From Gammaproteobacteria bacterium (GTDB lineage: Bacteria > Pseudomonadota > Gammaproteobacteria > Eutrophobiales > Eutrophobiaceae), in the NCBI GenBank assembly GCA_011772965.1, contig WVYN01000050.1:91029-155028 (forward strand): 64,000 nt of DNA, in the 5' to 3' direction. The position numbers were made by a program, and so were the translations under genes. The notes beneath the pieces are model-generated. The model did no database searches and was not told the origin of the DNA. It saw only the letters and a program-made list of their open reading frames with translations. Below are positions 8,084 to 16,780 of this stretch, piece after piece. Every line of letters begins with the position of its first letter. Positions within the stretch are counted from its first letter, which is position 1.

Positions 8084-9723
8084 GAGCTAACTCTGGGAAT
8101 GATTTCATGCTCGTGCAGGTAATGATCGGCCACACCATAATTTTCAAATTCAATTGAATAGTATTTTTCAAAGAATGGCCGGATGTCTTCGGAAATCTCT
8201 TCATCAAATTCTGGTGCTGAGTGTAAAATTTTTCCGTAATAGTCATTCCTGAACTCATGATCCTCGATCACCATTTCACCAGACTTGATTACATAACGGG
8301 GGGCATTAAACATCATTTCCTTGTCTTCCTGATCATCATAAATGGTGATATCGGCGTCGGCTCCCGGTCCGAGCTGGCCCTTGTGTTTCAGGTTGAGGGC
8401 ACGTGCGGGCGCGGCTCTGGAAATGATCGCAATCTCATTAAGGGTATATTCGCGATCCAGCGACGGCAGGTTAGTTTTGGCAATCGCCTTCTGATTCACC
8501 TTGCCGATTTCTTCCTTGCGAAACTCCTTGTCCATCAGTAGACGAATCAGTTTCGGGTAGCTCATAAACGATCCACCATTGGGATGATCAGTTGAGAGCA
8601 TGATACGCCAGGGATCTTCTGATAACAGGAAGAGTTCAAGACCTATCGCCCATTGCAACGCATGCGTGAATACATGTTCTTGGTATGAAAATGGCAGAAT
8701 TCCACAACCGCTTTCACATTCGGCATCGGCATTTACCCATTTGCCTTTTTTGAATCCACGCAGGAGATAGGCGAGCGGTGCATCTGCCGTCATGATAGTA
8801 GATTTACCGAACATTACCTGACCAACATCACAAGTGATGTTCGGATGTGTATTGACGTATTCAGCGATCTCAACAGCCTTTGAGTCCGGATTTTTACCGG
8901 GCTCCCCGCCGTAACTGTGAAATTGGATATGAGCCAGGTGCATCCGCAGGTCCCCGGCCGTCTTCATGGTTTCCAGAGTGGTTTTATAATTGCCGCTGTG
9001 ACCCAGGTTATTGCAATGAATATGGGGTGGATGAGGCAGGCCAAGTTCATTCACGGTTTTAACAAAGGCCTCGATCACATCACGTGGGGAGATATTTAAG
9101 AGATCACTTTTCTCATCTATGTCTGTGACATTGGAATTACGCTTGCCTTTCCAGGGTTCATCGCCACCCGGATTGACCAGTTTTGCCGTATAGGCTTTGG
9201 TCTTGTTAATCCACCAGCCAACGGCCTGTTTGAATTCATCATGCCGTCCTTCCTTCAACAGGGTTTGCAGATAAATATTATTGCCCAGCAGGAGGTAGAA
9301 GCCCTTGTCGATGACCGGCGTATCATGCAGCTCTTCAACTGTATGCAACGCGCCGATAGGTGTAACGGCGGCTTCCATGACGGTGGTATATCCAAGGGTT
9401 GCATAGCGATAGCCGGTAGCAAATGTAGAAGGCACAGTGCCACCGGAACCGGAACGGGTAAAGTTTGTCCCAGGATGTGGGTCATGGCGGTGGTCTTCAG
9501 GCTGCAGTTTACGAGCAAGATTGACCTTGGGACCGGCAATATGGCTATGGATATCCACGCCACCGGGCATGATCACCATGCCACTGGCATCGATACTAGG
9601 TGTATCGTCTGGTAGGCTGTCGACTACCTTACCATTCTTGATACAAATATCGCGTACTTCACCATCGATATTGTTTGCCGGGTCATATACCCTGCCATTG
9701 ACGAAACGCAGCGTGGAAGCCAT
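8080..9723 (-). CDS. fhcA: FhcA1, formylmethanofuran dehydrogenase subunit A (amidohydrolase)
   Basis: A 547-residue FwdA/FhcA amidohydrolase. Metal-site motifs are intact: GVDIHSHIAG (H59, H61), the lysine in AKLVNPGG and the aspartate in STDHPNG. In archaeal Fwd this subunit interconverts formate and formyl-methanofuran, with formate channelled through an internal tunnel to the Mo/W site of FwdB. Because the adjacent FhcB1 keeps the Mo/W-site residues, the same arrangement is possible here. The gene follows fhcB1 after 66 bp containing a small hairpin (9761-9783) and overlaps fhcD1 by 4 bp. Confidence 0.95.
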   Translation of the reverse strand: MASTLRFVNGRVYDPANNIDGEVRDICIKNGKVVDSLPDDTPSIDASGMVIMPGGVDIHSHIAGPKVNLARKLQPEDHRHDPHPGTNFTRSGSGGTVPSTFATGYRYATLGYTTVMEAAVTPIGALHTVEELHDTPVIDKGFYLLLGNNIYLQTLLKEGRHDEFKQAVGWWINKTKAYTAKLVNPGGDEPWKGKRNSNVTDIDEKSDLLNISPRDVIEAFVKTVNELGLPHPPHIHCNNLGHSGNYKTTLETMKTAGDLRMHLAHIQFHSYGGEPGKNPDSKAVEIAEYVNTHPNITCDVGQVMFGKSTIMTADAPLAYLLRGFKKGKWVNADAECESGCGILPFSYQEHVFTHALQWAIGLELFLLSEDPWRIMLSTDHPNGGSFMSYPKLIRLLMDKEFRKEEIGKVNQKAIAKTNLPSLDREYTLNEIAIISRAAPARALNLKHKGQLGPGADADITIYDDQEDKEMMFNAPRYVIKSGEMVIEDHEFRNDYYGKILHSAPEFDEEISEDIRPFFEKYYSIEFENYGVADHYLHEHEIIPRVSS

Positions 9724-9760
9724 GAATTAATACCCTGATTATTTATTCTTATATATTAAA

Positions 9761-9783
9761 GGTGTGTCGATTGGAAACACACC
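9761..9783 (-). terminator. intercistronic hairpin between fhcB1 and fhcA1 (weak terminator or processing site)
   Basis: A 7-bp perfect inverted repeat (GGTGTGT / ACACACC) with a 9-nt loop lies in the 66-bp gap between fhcB1 and fhcA1. On the minus strand it is followed by an AT-rich stretch (CTTTAATATATAAG) and not by a clean T-run. It may cause partial attenuation or be an RNA-processing site that changes the subunit ratio. Strong full termination is unlikely because the genes downstream belong to the same complex. Confidence 0.35.
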
Positions 9784-9789
9784 CTGATA

Positions 9790-11151
9790 CTACAACATCA
9801 GTTTCGAGGCGACTCTGGCCTCTCCCGTTGCACCAGTTGCACCACATTTGGATAAAATAAGTTCATGCACCCGTTTTTTAATCGCAAAAAGGATTTCCTC
9901 ATCACCGGGATAGGGGGATTCAAATGCCGGGCGCAGGGGAATCGGGACATCATCCATACGATAGACAGTACCGGCCGTATTGATGCCATAGGTGGATGTG
10001 GCAAAGGCCACATGTGACAGTTTGCTGGTGCTGGTCTCCTTGGTATCCAGGGATATCACCGGGATCTTTTTCAGATGTTCAATCGCGGCCTTTGGGAAAT
10101 TCGAGGCCGGATCACTAGCGATGATTAGGGCCGCGTCGGCGTCACCACGTGTAAGGGTATCCACTGTGGTGAATTCCCCGGGGTTGAAGCGCGGGAATCC
10201 CCGGCTGAAATTTACCCCGAAAGGATAACCGGTCTGCCAGGAAACCACGTTATCGGCACCAGTAACATTACCATGGCCGCGTACCGGCTTGGCGACGAAG
10301 TGGGTGAATTCATTCAGATCGGTGGCCAGTGCCAGCAAGGCACCAGAATTAAAATGCCGGCCCCGAGTCATGGTCAGCCCCATGCCAAAAAACAATACGC
10401 CGAAGCGGCAGTTCTTCATCCGTTCTACCAGGTCCGTCATGGTCTCCAGCGGGACACCTGTCATCACTTGAATCTGTGGATCGACCTTTCGGCCCTTGAC
10501 CAGGGCTCGCAGGGCCCAAAGCAGTTCAAAATCCTTGCCCGGTTTTACCTGAATCAGGATATCGGCCACCGGTGCACTGGGTGTTTTTCGCACGTCGATC
10601 ATGACCACGGTCCGATCTTTCTTGCCATTGGGAATAAACATCCCCTTAGGCGTTACTGAATAACGGAAGTGACGGGGGTGAGACTCGGCTGGATTGCCGC
10701 CCCAGTAGATCACAAGATCGGCACGATTCTTGACCTCACCCAGGGTACTGGTGCTTTCACCGATATCTTGGAAGGCGAGTCCTGATGGACCATGACAGAC
10801 CGAGGTTGTGGTATCGATTGTTCCCCGGATGATATCGGAGATGGCGACAGCCTGTTTCTGGGCTTCGCAAGTGGTGTCACTCAGACCGTAGGTAATCGGG
10901 AATTTAGCGTTTACCAGCACCTGCGCGGCTTCTTCGATAGCCTCTTCGAGGGGTGCTTCCTTGCCATCGATCATGGCCACCGGTCGGTCGTCGATTTGGT
11001 GTTCTGCAAACCAGGCCCTGCCCAGAACACAGGCATTCTTGGCCTTAGTGATAACTTTCTTGTCCAGATCCACGGTGAGTTCCATATCGTCGCAAACGCA
11101 GCCGCAGAAAGTGCAAGTTGCATTTTTTACGATTCGAGTATTTTCAGCCAT
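9790..11151 (-). CDS. fhcB: FhcB1/FwdB-like, formylmethanofuran dehydrogenase subunit B with retained Mo/W and [4Fe-4S] motifs
   Basis: A 453-residue FwdB/FhcB protein. The N-terminal [4Fe-4S] motif is C13-X2-C16-X3-C20-X20-C41 (CTFCGCVCDD). SVCHGPSG places C119-H120 where archaeal FwdB has its Mo/W-ligating cysteine (Cys118, from memory of the structure). VRGHGNVTG gives R291 and H293, which match the conserved active-site arginine region, followed by WQTGYPFGVNFSRGFP. The paralog FhcB2 has lost both CHG and RGH. The protein has no C-terminal molybdopterin-dinucleotide domain of its own; the gene 35 bp upstream encodes that domain as a separate FwdD-like subunit, as in archaea. I infer a redox-active formyl-methylofuran dehydrogenase (CO2/formyl), not just a scaffold. 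Confidence 0.9.
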   Translation of the reverse strand: MAENTRIVKNATCTFCGCVCDDMELTVDLDKKVITKAKNACVLGRAWFAEHQIDDRPVAMIDGKEAPLEEAIEEAAQVLVNAKFPITYGLSDTTCEAQKQAVAISDIIRGTIDTTTSVCHGPSGLAFQDIGESTSTLGEVKNRADLVIYWGGNPAESHPRHFRYSVTPKGMFIPNGKKDRTVVMIDVRKTPSAPVADILIQVKPGKDFELLWALRALVKGRKVDPQIQVMTGVPLETMTDLVERMKNCRFGVLFFGMGLTMTRGRHFNSGALLALATDLNEFTHFVAKPVRGHGNVTGADNVVSWQTGYPFGVNFSRGFPRFNPGEFTTVDTLTRGDADAALIIASDPASNFPKAAIEHLKKIPVISLDTKETSTSKLSHVAFATSTYGINTAGTVYRMDDVPIPLRPAFESPYPGDEEILFAIKKRVHELILSKCGATGATGEARVASKLML

Positions 11152-11186
11152 TTTAGACTCCCGTCAGGTGATCGTCGTGGTCGCTA

Positions 11187-11534
11187 TCATGCTGCCACCT
11201 TCTCAATTTTAACCTGCATATGCTTGGATAAAGGCATGCCACTGCCCGCGGTATCACCGTCCATGAGTTCACTGGATGGCGGGCCATAGGCGATGAAGAG
11301 AACGCCAGATGGCAAGTCATCGGGCTTGCGTCCCTTACAGCGGACAACAGCACTACCTATCTCGTTACTGATCCTGACCTCATCCCCGTCCTTAAGTTTC
11401 AGGCGGGTCATATCATCCATGTTCATCTCCAGAATTGAGGTGACGTCAATGTATTCTTCCTTGAGCTTGCCCTTGTTCAGGGAGGTGCCCTGTTTACTGC
11501 TGCGACCGGGGATTAAAATCATGGTTTCTGTCAT
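11187..11534 (-). CDS. fwdD: FwdD-like molybdopterin dinucleotide-binding subunit of formylmethanofuran dehydrogenase
   Basis: A 115-residue protein starting at ATG 11534. That start has a strong GAGGAGGAG ribosome-binding site about 9 nt upstream; an in-frame ATG 39 bp earlier lacks one. The sequence follows archaeal FwdD/FmdD: an early GRSSKQG (compare GRT-WQG), then KLKDGDEVRISNEIG, LPSGVLFIAYGPPSSE and DTAGSGMP (compare DTHSTGMP). This is the beta-barrel domain that closes over the pterin-dinucleotide cofactor, and in Fwd it is a separate subunit. A Mo/W cofactor-binding subunit next to fhcB1 is strong contextual evidence that the complex carries that cofactor. First gene of the operon, with a divergent promoter region shared with the beta-RFAP synthase gene. 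Confidence 0.85.
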   Translation of the reverse strand: MTETMILIPGRSSKQGTSLNKGKLKEEYIDVTSILEMNMDDMTRLKLKDGDEVRISNEIGSAVVRCKGRKPDDLPSGVLFIAYGPPSSELMDGDTAGSGMPLSKHMQVKIEKVAA

Positions 11535-11660
11535 GAATGACTCCTCCTCAGGATCATTGCTATGAGTATTCATGACAACAATGGTAGTAAAAACGCCAGC
11601 GCCTGCTTTTTATCAACGCAATATTGTCTGTATTTTCAAGATACTGATTTACACCCTAGC

Positions 11661-11674
11661 TTGATAAATGTCAA
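11661..11674. promoter_or_regulatory. FNR/Anr-type box in the divergent fwdD / beta-RFAP synthase promoter region
   Basis: TTGATAAATGTCAA matches the FNR/Anr consensus TTGAT-N4-ATCAA at 9 of 10 defined positions; TTGAT-N4-GTCAA is a common Anr/Dnr variant. It lies 127 bp from the fwdD start and about 112 bp from the GTG of the divergent gene. If used, it would link the redox-competent Fwd operon to low oxygen, fitting an enzyme with oxygen-sensitive clusters. No binding data; the call rests on the motif alone. Confidence 0.5.
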
Positions 11675-11785
11675 AAATCTACACACTGCATCGGGGTTGC
11701 TGTGTTGGAGTATATCAAACACCGCTCATGCAGTATGATACTGGATTGATCATCGAATTCATCAAGAATTATTTACGGATTTTCA

Positions 11786-12808
11786 GTGACAGAACAACAA
11801 CATCCCGAACAAACTCAAAGCAAAAATCTGGTGGAGATCCGCGCTCCCGGGCGCTTACATCTCGGCTTCATCGATATGCACGGTGGTCTGGGCAGGAGCT
11901 TTGGCAGTCTGGGACTGTGTCTGGATGATATTTATACTTACCTTACGGCCCGTCCCTCCAGAGACGTCATTATTCATGGTCCATCAGGCCAGCGAGCCAG
12001 CATCTTTGCCGGCCGCATTCTGCAACACCTCGGGATAAAACAAGGGATAGAAATTAGCATCGTTGAATCCATCCCGGAGCATGCCGGGCTGGGTTCAGGT
12101 ACTCAGTTATCACTGGCAGTGGGTACGGCGATAGCTGCCCTTTACGACAAGCCAATCAGTTTGCATGAAATAGCAATACTGATGGGACGTGGAGCCCGTT
12201 CTGGTATCGGTATCGGCGCGTTCCTGTATGGGGGATTCCTGGTCGATGGCGGCAGGGGTTCAGAGACCGAAGTCCCGCCGGTTATCAGTCGCCTACCCTT
12301 CCCTGAATCCTGGCGGTTATTACTGATTCTCGATAGCGCACGCCAGGGCATGCATGGTATCTCTGAGACCAGGGCCTTCAGTGAACTGCCGCCAATGCCT
12401 GAAGATCAATCGGCATATCTGTGCAGGTTAACGCTCATGCAGCTGCTACCCGCGCTGGCAGAGGGTAACTGCGAGTTGTTTGGTAGTTCAATTACCGAGA
12501 TCCAGTCCCATGTAGGCGATCATTTTGCCCCTGCACAAGGCGGGCGCTATTATAGCCGCCGGGTCGCCGGTGTCTTGCCTTGGCTATCCGAGCGTGGCGC
12601 AACGGGGATAGGGCAGAGCTCCTGGGGGCCCACTGGTTTTGCGCTTTTTCCGAATGAAACCAAAGCCTATCAGGCATTAAAGGGGGCACGTGAACAGTGG
12701 CAGTACGAGCCCAGCTTATCCTTCAAGGTCTGTCGTGCACGTAATCAGAAGGCTGATATCTCGGCAGAGGATGTCGCTGGGGGCAGGCAATATCTAATAA
12801 ACAAATAA
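11786..12808 (+). CDS. mptG: beta-ribofuranosylaminobenzene 5'-phosphate synthase (beta-RFAP synthase)
   Basis: A 340-residue GHMP-kinase-fold protein. The family condenses p-aminobenzoate with PRPP, releasing CO2 and PPi, as a committed step in methanopterin synthesis. Motifs: IRAPGRLHLGFIDMHGGLGR near residue 18, the phosphate loop EHAGLGSGTQLSLAVG near 92, and GRGARSGIGIGAFLYGGFL. It starts at GTG. First plus-strand gene, divergent from fwdD and 33 bp before mtdB. It needs p-aminobenzoate, and PabB is encoded at 21142-22530 in the same region. Confidence 0.92.
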   Translation: MTEQQHPEQTQSKNLVEIRAPGRLHLGFIDMHGGLGRSFGSLGLCLDDIYTYLTARPSRDVIIHGPSGQRASIFAGRILQHLGIKQGIEISIVESIPEHAGLGSGTQLSLAVGTAIAALYDKPISLHEIAILMGRGARSGIGIGAFLYGGFLVDGGRGSETEVPPVISRLPFPESWRLLLILDSARQGMHGISETRAFSELPPMPEDQSAYLCRLTLMQLLPALAEGNCELFGSSITEIQSHVGDHFAPAQGGRYYSRRVAGVLPWLSERGATGIGQSSWGPTGFALFPNETKAYQALKGAREQWQYEPSLSFKVCRARNQKADISAEDVAGGRQYLINK

Positions 12809-12841
12809 TTACTACAAACACACTGAAGGTAATCAGTAACA

Positions 12842-13750
12842 ATGAAAAATCCGTACTTACTTCATATGTTTAATCCAACCGAGAATGTCAGTCCGTTTGA
12901 TGTCAATATGGCCTATGAAGCCGAATTTGATGGCGTCATACCTTATGATAATGTAAGCCTCGAAGATATCCATGCCATGACACAGGATACTATTTTCTCG
13001 AGAGGTCCCAACGGCGTAAAGCGCACCGGAATTTTTATCGGTGGCAGGGAATTCGGTTTGGCCATGGATATGCTTCAGCGAGCCAAGGTTGCCATGGTCC
13101 CGCCTTTCGAAGTCTCGGTATTTGCCGACCCAAGTGGTGCGATTACGACCGCCGCCGCACTCATTGCCTGTATCGAAGTCCAGTTAAAAAAGAAAACTGG
13201 TGACAGTCTGGAAGGCAAGAGTATCCATATCTTTGGCGGCACCGGGCCGGTAGGTGTTTGCGCTGGAATCCTGGCGGCCAACTGTGGGGCCAATGTCTTT
13301 CTGGTATCCCGCCGCGGCAAAAAAGTAGGTGATGAAGTTGCCGATGAATACAACAAGCGCTTCGGTGTCAATATGCAAGGTGAGGATTCCAGTTCTGATG
13401 ATGCCATTCTTAAGCTAATGGAAACCTCTGATGTGGCAGTCGGTTCAGCAAAGGCAGGGCTTCAGATTTTATCGAAGGCACACCTGAAAGTGGCCAAAAA
13501 GCTGCAGATAGCAGCAGATGTGAATGCCGTGCCACCGCTGGGCATTGAAGGCGTGGGTGTACATGATATAGGAAAGGTCCTCGAACACACCCCGCAGAAA
13601 GCACTGGGTATCGGGGCACTGGCCATTGGCAATGTGAAATATAAGGTCCATTACCATATGTTTGATCTGATGAAGACGACTGACAAGCCACTCTATCTGG
13701 ACCATGAAAAGGCGTTTGAATCGGCAAGGGAATATGCCGCCAAGCAATGA
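12842..13750 (+). CDS. mtdB: NAD(P)-dependent methylene-tetrahydromethanopterin dehydrogenase
   Basis: A 302-residue MtdB-type dehydrogenase that oxidises methylene-H4MPT to methenyl-H4MPT. The N-terminal catalytic part has SPFDVNMAYEAEFDGVIPYD, TQDTIFSRGP and RTGIFIGG, which fit MtdB better than MtdA. The dinucleotide site is IFGGTGPVGVCAGILAANCG near residue 127. The C-terminal part has AADVNAVPPLGIEG and GIGALAIGNVKY. It sits between beta-RFAP synthase and an ATP-grasp gene, with mch close downstream, so successive steps of the pathway are clustered. The next gene starts inside its last codons. Confidence 0.93.
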   Translation: MKNPYLLHMFNPTENVSPFDVNMAYEAEFDGVIPYDNVSLEDIHAMTQDTIFSRGPNGVKRTGIFIGGREFGLAMDMLQRAKVAMVPPFEVSVFADPSGAITTAAALIACIEVQLKKKTGDSLEGKSIHIFGGTGPVGVCAGILAANCGANVFLVSRRGKKVGDEVADEYNKRFGVNMQGEDSSSDDAILKLMETSDVAVGSAKAGLQILSKAHLKVAKKLQIAADVNAVPPLGIEGVGVHDIGKVLEHTPQKALGIGALAIGNVKYKVHYHMFDLMKTTDKPLYLDHEKAFESAREYAAKQ

Positions 13751-14855
13751 TTGCCTGATCATTTCGCAATCCGCGCGGGCACTGGTGGAATCAGCTGCCA
13801 GCTCGGCAATCCATAGCCATACCATCGATTGTTTCGCCGACCAAGAAACAAGAGCAATCGCGGACAGCTGGCGCATACTCAACTTTCAAGATGGGATGCT
13901 GGATTCGATGGCATTGCTCGATTTGCTTAAGGACTATGAATCAATCCCAATCAGTCATGTGGTCACCGGCAGTGGTATGGAGGGATGCAGTAAGGAAGTT
14001 TATGATTTCATTTCCCGCCGCTGGAATCTTTGTGGCAATGACTATCGAACGGTTCAGTCCTGCAAGGATCCGGTAAAGTTGCATTACACCCTGGAAAAGG
14101 CCGCCATCCCGACTCCCGCCATAGCATCAGAGAGAAAGCAAAACGGCCGCTGGAAAATCAAGAAAAGGGGGGGCAGTGGTGGCGGGCATGTCCGGGATTA
14201 CGTTAATGGCAGCCTGTTGCCGGCAGGTTCATTTCTGCAAGAATCAATCACTGGTACCACCTATTCAGTGGTCTTCCTCGGAAATGGTCAGGATGCCCGG
14301 TTGATAGGTGTAAATGAAACCTGGCAAATTAAGCCGGGCAGCGGGGATTACCGTTACGCCGGTGCAGCCACCTGTGGCGGGATGGTGCCAAAGACGTTAT
14401 CTCAAGAATTGATTGATGCGATCATAATTTTGGTCCGGGAACTACGACTCAAGGGGCTTTGTGGGTTGGATATCATCGTAACCGATGCGCAGTACTGGTA
14501 TGTCCTGGAACTCAATCCACGGCCTACCGCCAGTTTTGAACACTATGATGCGGGCAAACATCTTCTGCAAGCGCACATTCAGGCCTGCATGGGGCATCTG
14601 CCAAAGACCTATAACGTGGATGAGTGGCTCCGGGGCAGCCTGGTTGTGTATGCTGACCGGGCCTTCACCATGCCCGCGCTGGATTGGCCGATGTGGATCT
14701 CGGATCGCCCGCTACCAGGAACGGAAATTAACGCCGGCGAACCTGTCTGTAGCCTGAAGGCCAAGGCGGGGACACGTACAGAAATTAAAGAATTACTCGA
14801 CCATCGGCAGTCAACATTTCAGCACCTACTGGAAGCAGCCCGACACGCAGCCTGA
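13734..14855 (+). CDS. ATP-grasp family protein of the H4MPT gene cluster
   Basis: A 373-residue ATP-grasp ligase-like protein. The start is taken at ATG 13734, overlapping mtdB by 17 bp; an in-frame ATG 30 bp earlier lies deeper inside mtdB. Features: [16 protein letters not shown] as the nucleotide-binding loop near residue 145, and [15 protein letters not shown] as the metal-binding Glu/Asn pair near 255. It resembles the uncharacterised ATP-dependent carboligase group (COG2232-like) that recurs in methylotroph H4MPT islands. The substrate is unknown; attachment of an amino acid or other acid to an H4MPT or methylofuran intermediate is plausible. It lies 25 bp before mch. Confidence 0.8.
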   Translation: MPPSNDCLIISQSARALVESAASSAIHSHTIDCFADQETRAIADSWRILNFQDGMLDSMALLDLLKDYESIPISHVVTGSGMEGCSKEVYDFISRRWNLCGNDYRTVQSCKDPVKLHYTLEKAAIPTPAIASERKQNGRWKIKKRGGSGGGHVRDYVNGSLLPAGSFLQESITGTTYSVVFLGNGQDARLIGVNETWQIKPGSGDYRYAGAATCGGMVPKTLSQELIDAIIILVRELRLKGLCGLDIIVTDAQYWYVLELNPRPTASFEHYDAGKHLLQAHIQACMGHLPKTYNVDEWLRGSLVVYADRAFTMPALDWPMWISDRPLPGTEINAGEPVCSLKAKAGTRTEIKELLDHRQSTFQHLLEAARHAA

Positions 14856-14880
14856 AACAAGAAAAAAAAGAGAGGAAACG

Positions 14881-15864
14881 ATGCAAGAACAGAAATTACC
14901 CAGTGTTAATACGCTCACCCAGCCACTGGTTGAGTCATTAATAAGCAACGCCATTCCGCTGCGGTTGGCTGTCAGTAAACTTGAGAATGGCACCACAGTT
15001 ATAGATGCCGGTATCAAGGTCGCCGGTGGTCTGGAGGCTGGTCGTCGGATTGGCGAAATCTGCATGGGTGGCTTGGGCACTGTCAAGCTTCGCGCCTCAA
15101 CCAATTTCGAAAACTGGTCCTGGCATCTGGATGTACACAGTGGCAACCCGGTCATCGCCTGTCTTGCAAGCCAATATGCGGGCTGGAGTCTCTCGCATGG
15201 GGAAGGCAAGGGGGCATTCAAGGCCCTTGGATCCGGGCCGGGCCGGGCCATGGGTAGCAAAGAAGAATTGTTTGCTGAACTCAAATACCGGGACGAGGCG
15301 GAACAGGCTTGTATCGTGATCGAGGCCGATGTACTGCCACCAGTTGAAATCGCAGACGAGATCAGCGAGCAATGTGGTCTCTCTGCCAAGCAACTGACCT
15401 TAATCATCACGCCGACTTCAAGCCTTGCAGGTTCCGTTCAGGTTGTCGCCCGGGTGCTGGAAACTGCCCTACACAAGGTCCATGCCCTCGGATTTCATCT
15501 GGAGAACATCGTTGATGGGGCTGGAAGCGCCCCGATATGCCCGCCTTCAAAAGACTTTATGACGGCCATGAGCCGCACCAATGACGCTATCCTGTTTGCC
15601 GGTCAAGTCCATCTGTTTGTTAATGAGGATGATGATAGTGCTGATCAACTGGCCAGGCAGTTACCCAGCAGTGCATCGGTTGATTACGGTCAGCCCTTCG
15701 GTAATATATTCAAGAACGTGGGTTATGATTTTTACAAAATTGATCCGATGCTTTTCAGTCCTGCCAGAGTAACGGTGTCGTCATTGAAAACCGGAAACAG
15801 TTTTCATGCCGGCAAAATTGATTCAGCTCTGTTAAACAAATCATTCAGTGAAAAGTGTGGCTGA
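14881..15864 (+). CDS. mch: methenyltetrahydromethanopterin cyclohydrolase
   Basis: A 327-residue Mch. It hydrolyses methenyl-H4MPT to formyl-H4MPT, the substrate of FhcD. Recognisable blocks: [76 protein letters not shown] and [23 protein letters not shown] before the ATG is a good ribosome-binding site. The last codons overlap the GTG start of the next ATP-grasp gene by 17 bp, so the two are coupled. Confidence 0.96.
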   Translation: MQEQKLPSVNTLTQPLVESLISNAIPLRLAVSKLENGTTVIDAGIKVAGGLEAGRRIGEICMGGLGTVKLRASTNFENWSWHLDVHSGNPVIACLASQYAGWSLSHGEGKGAFKALGSGPGRAMGSKEELFAELKYRDEAEQACIVIEADVLPPVEIADEISEQCGLSAKQLTLIITPTSSLAGSVQVVARVLETALHKVHALGFHLENIVDGAGSAPICPPSKDFMTAMSRTNDAILFAGQVHLFVNEDDDSADQLARQLPSSASVDYGQPFGNIFKNVGYDFYKIDPMLFSPARVTVSSLKTGNSFHAGKIDSALLNKSFSEKCG

Positions 15865-16780
15865 TCTCGTTCCACAGATAGCCATCTTCACTGATGATCC
15901 GGGCTGGCATGGCCGCGAGCTGATCAATGCCCTGGCACAGCATGGCCTCGGTGCAAGTTATCTGTCACTGACTGAGTGTGAGTTCCGGTTTGATGATGCT
16001 GGCTTGCCGGTTCATTTGCCTGGTTTCGAAGAGTGTTACCCCATCGGAGTTTTTGTTCGTAGTGTTCCTGGGGGGACCCTGGAGCAGGTGATTCACCGAC
16101 TGGATATCCTCCATGCCTTGGCACAGTCCGGTGTAACCGTTTACAACGAGCCACGTGCCATTGAGCGAACAGTTGACAAGGCCATGACCACGTTTCTCCT
16201 CAAACAGGCTGGCCTGCCGACGCCAGCCACCTGGGTTTTTGAATCCGTCGAGACGGCAGTTCATATATATGAGAAAGAGACGACTGCCGGTCGCAGTCTG
16301 CTTATGAAACCCCTGTTTGGATCACAGGGATTGGGTATTCAGCGCCTCTCGAAAGAGACGCCCATGCTAATTGATGAAACATTTACCGGTGTCTATTACC
16401 TGCAGTCGTTTGTCGAGAGAATACAGACCGGCTGGTCAGATATCCGTGTATTTGTGATTGCTGGGAAGGCCATTGCCGCCATGCGCCGCTCCGGCCAGCA
16501 CTGGATAACCAACCGGGCCCAAGGCGCATCGTGTGAGTGCTTGCCATTGGACAGGCCGCTGTGTGATCTTGCAGAAGCGGCAGTTGACGCTGTGGCCATT
16601 GATTATGCGGGGGTCGATCTTTTGATTGATACGCAGGGTCAACTGCAGATCATTGAGATAAACAGCATACCGGCCTGGTGGGGATTACAGTCCGTCACAG
16701 ACTTTAACATCGCGGCCCAGCTGATTGATCATTTTGTCAGCAAGATCGCTCGCCGCCAGCCCCTGATATCCCAGTCCTGA
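15848..16780 (+). CDS. RimK-type ATP-grasp ligase linked to H4MPT biosynthesis
   Basis: A 310-residue ATP-grasp protein with a GTG start inside mch. It has a typical RimK layout: an N-terminal pre-ATP-grasp fold, [18 protein letters not shown] as the lysine and glycine-rich loop near residue 155, [20 protein letters not shown], and [16 protein letters not shown] as the metal site near 265. The family includes alpha- and gamma-glutamate ligases such as archaeal MptN and CofF. I infer that it adds glutamate or a similar acid to the pterin or furan cofactor. The next gene's ATG follows its stop directly, so mch, this gene and the CitG-like gene look co-translated. Confidence 0.85.
   Translation: MKSVADLVPQIAIFTDDPGWHGRELINALAQHGLGASYLSLTECEFRFDDAGLPVHLPGFEECYPIGVFVRSVPGGTLEQVIHRLDILHALAQSGVTVYNEPRAIERTVDKAMTTFLLKQAGLPTPATWVFESVETAVHIYEKETTAGRSLLMKPLFGSQGLGIQRLSKETPMLIDETFTGVYYLQSFVERIQTGWSDIRVFVIAGKAIAAMRRSGQHWITNRAQGASCECLPLDRPLCDLAEAAVDAVAIDYAGVDLLIDTQGQLQIIEINSIPAWWGLQSVTDFNIAAQLIDHFVSKIARRQPLISQS

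Noticed and set aside
1..11534. Recent tandem duplication of the fhc genes
   Set aside because: The paralogs differ throughout, in length, active sites and accessory genes, so the two sets are old.
14826..15410. 194-codon minus-strand open frame over mch
   Set aside because: Mch on the plus strand is certain; the serine-rich antisense frame is a codon-bias shadow.
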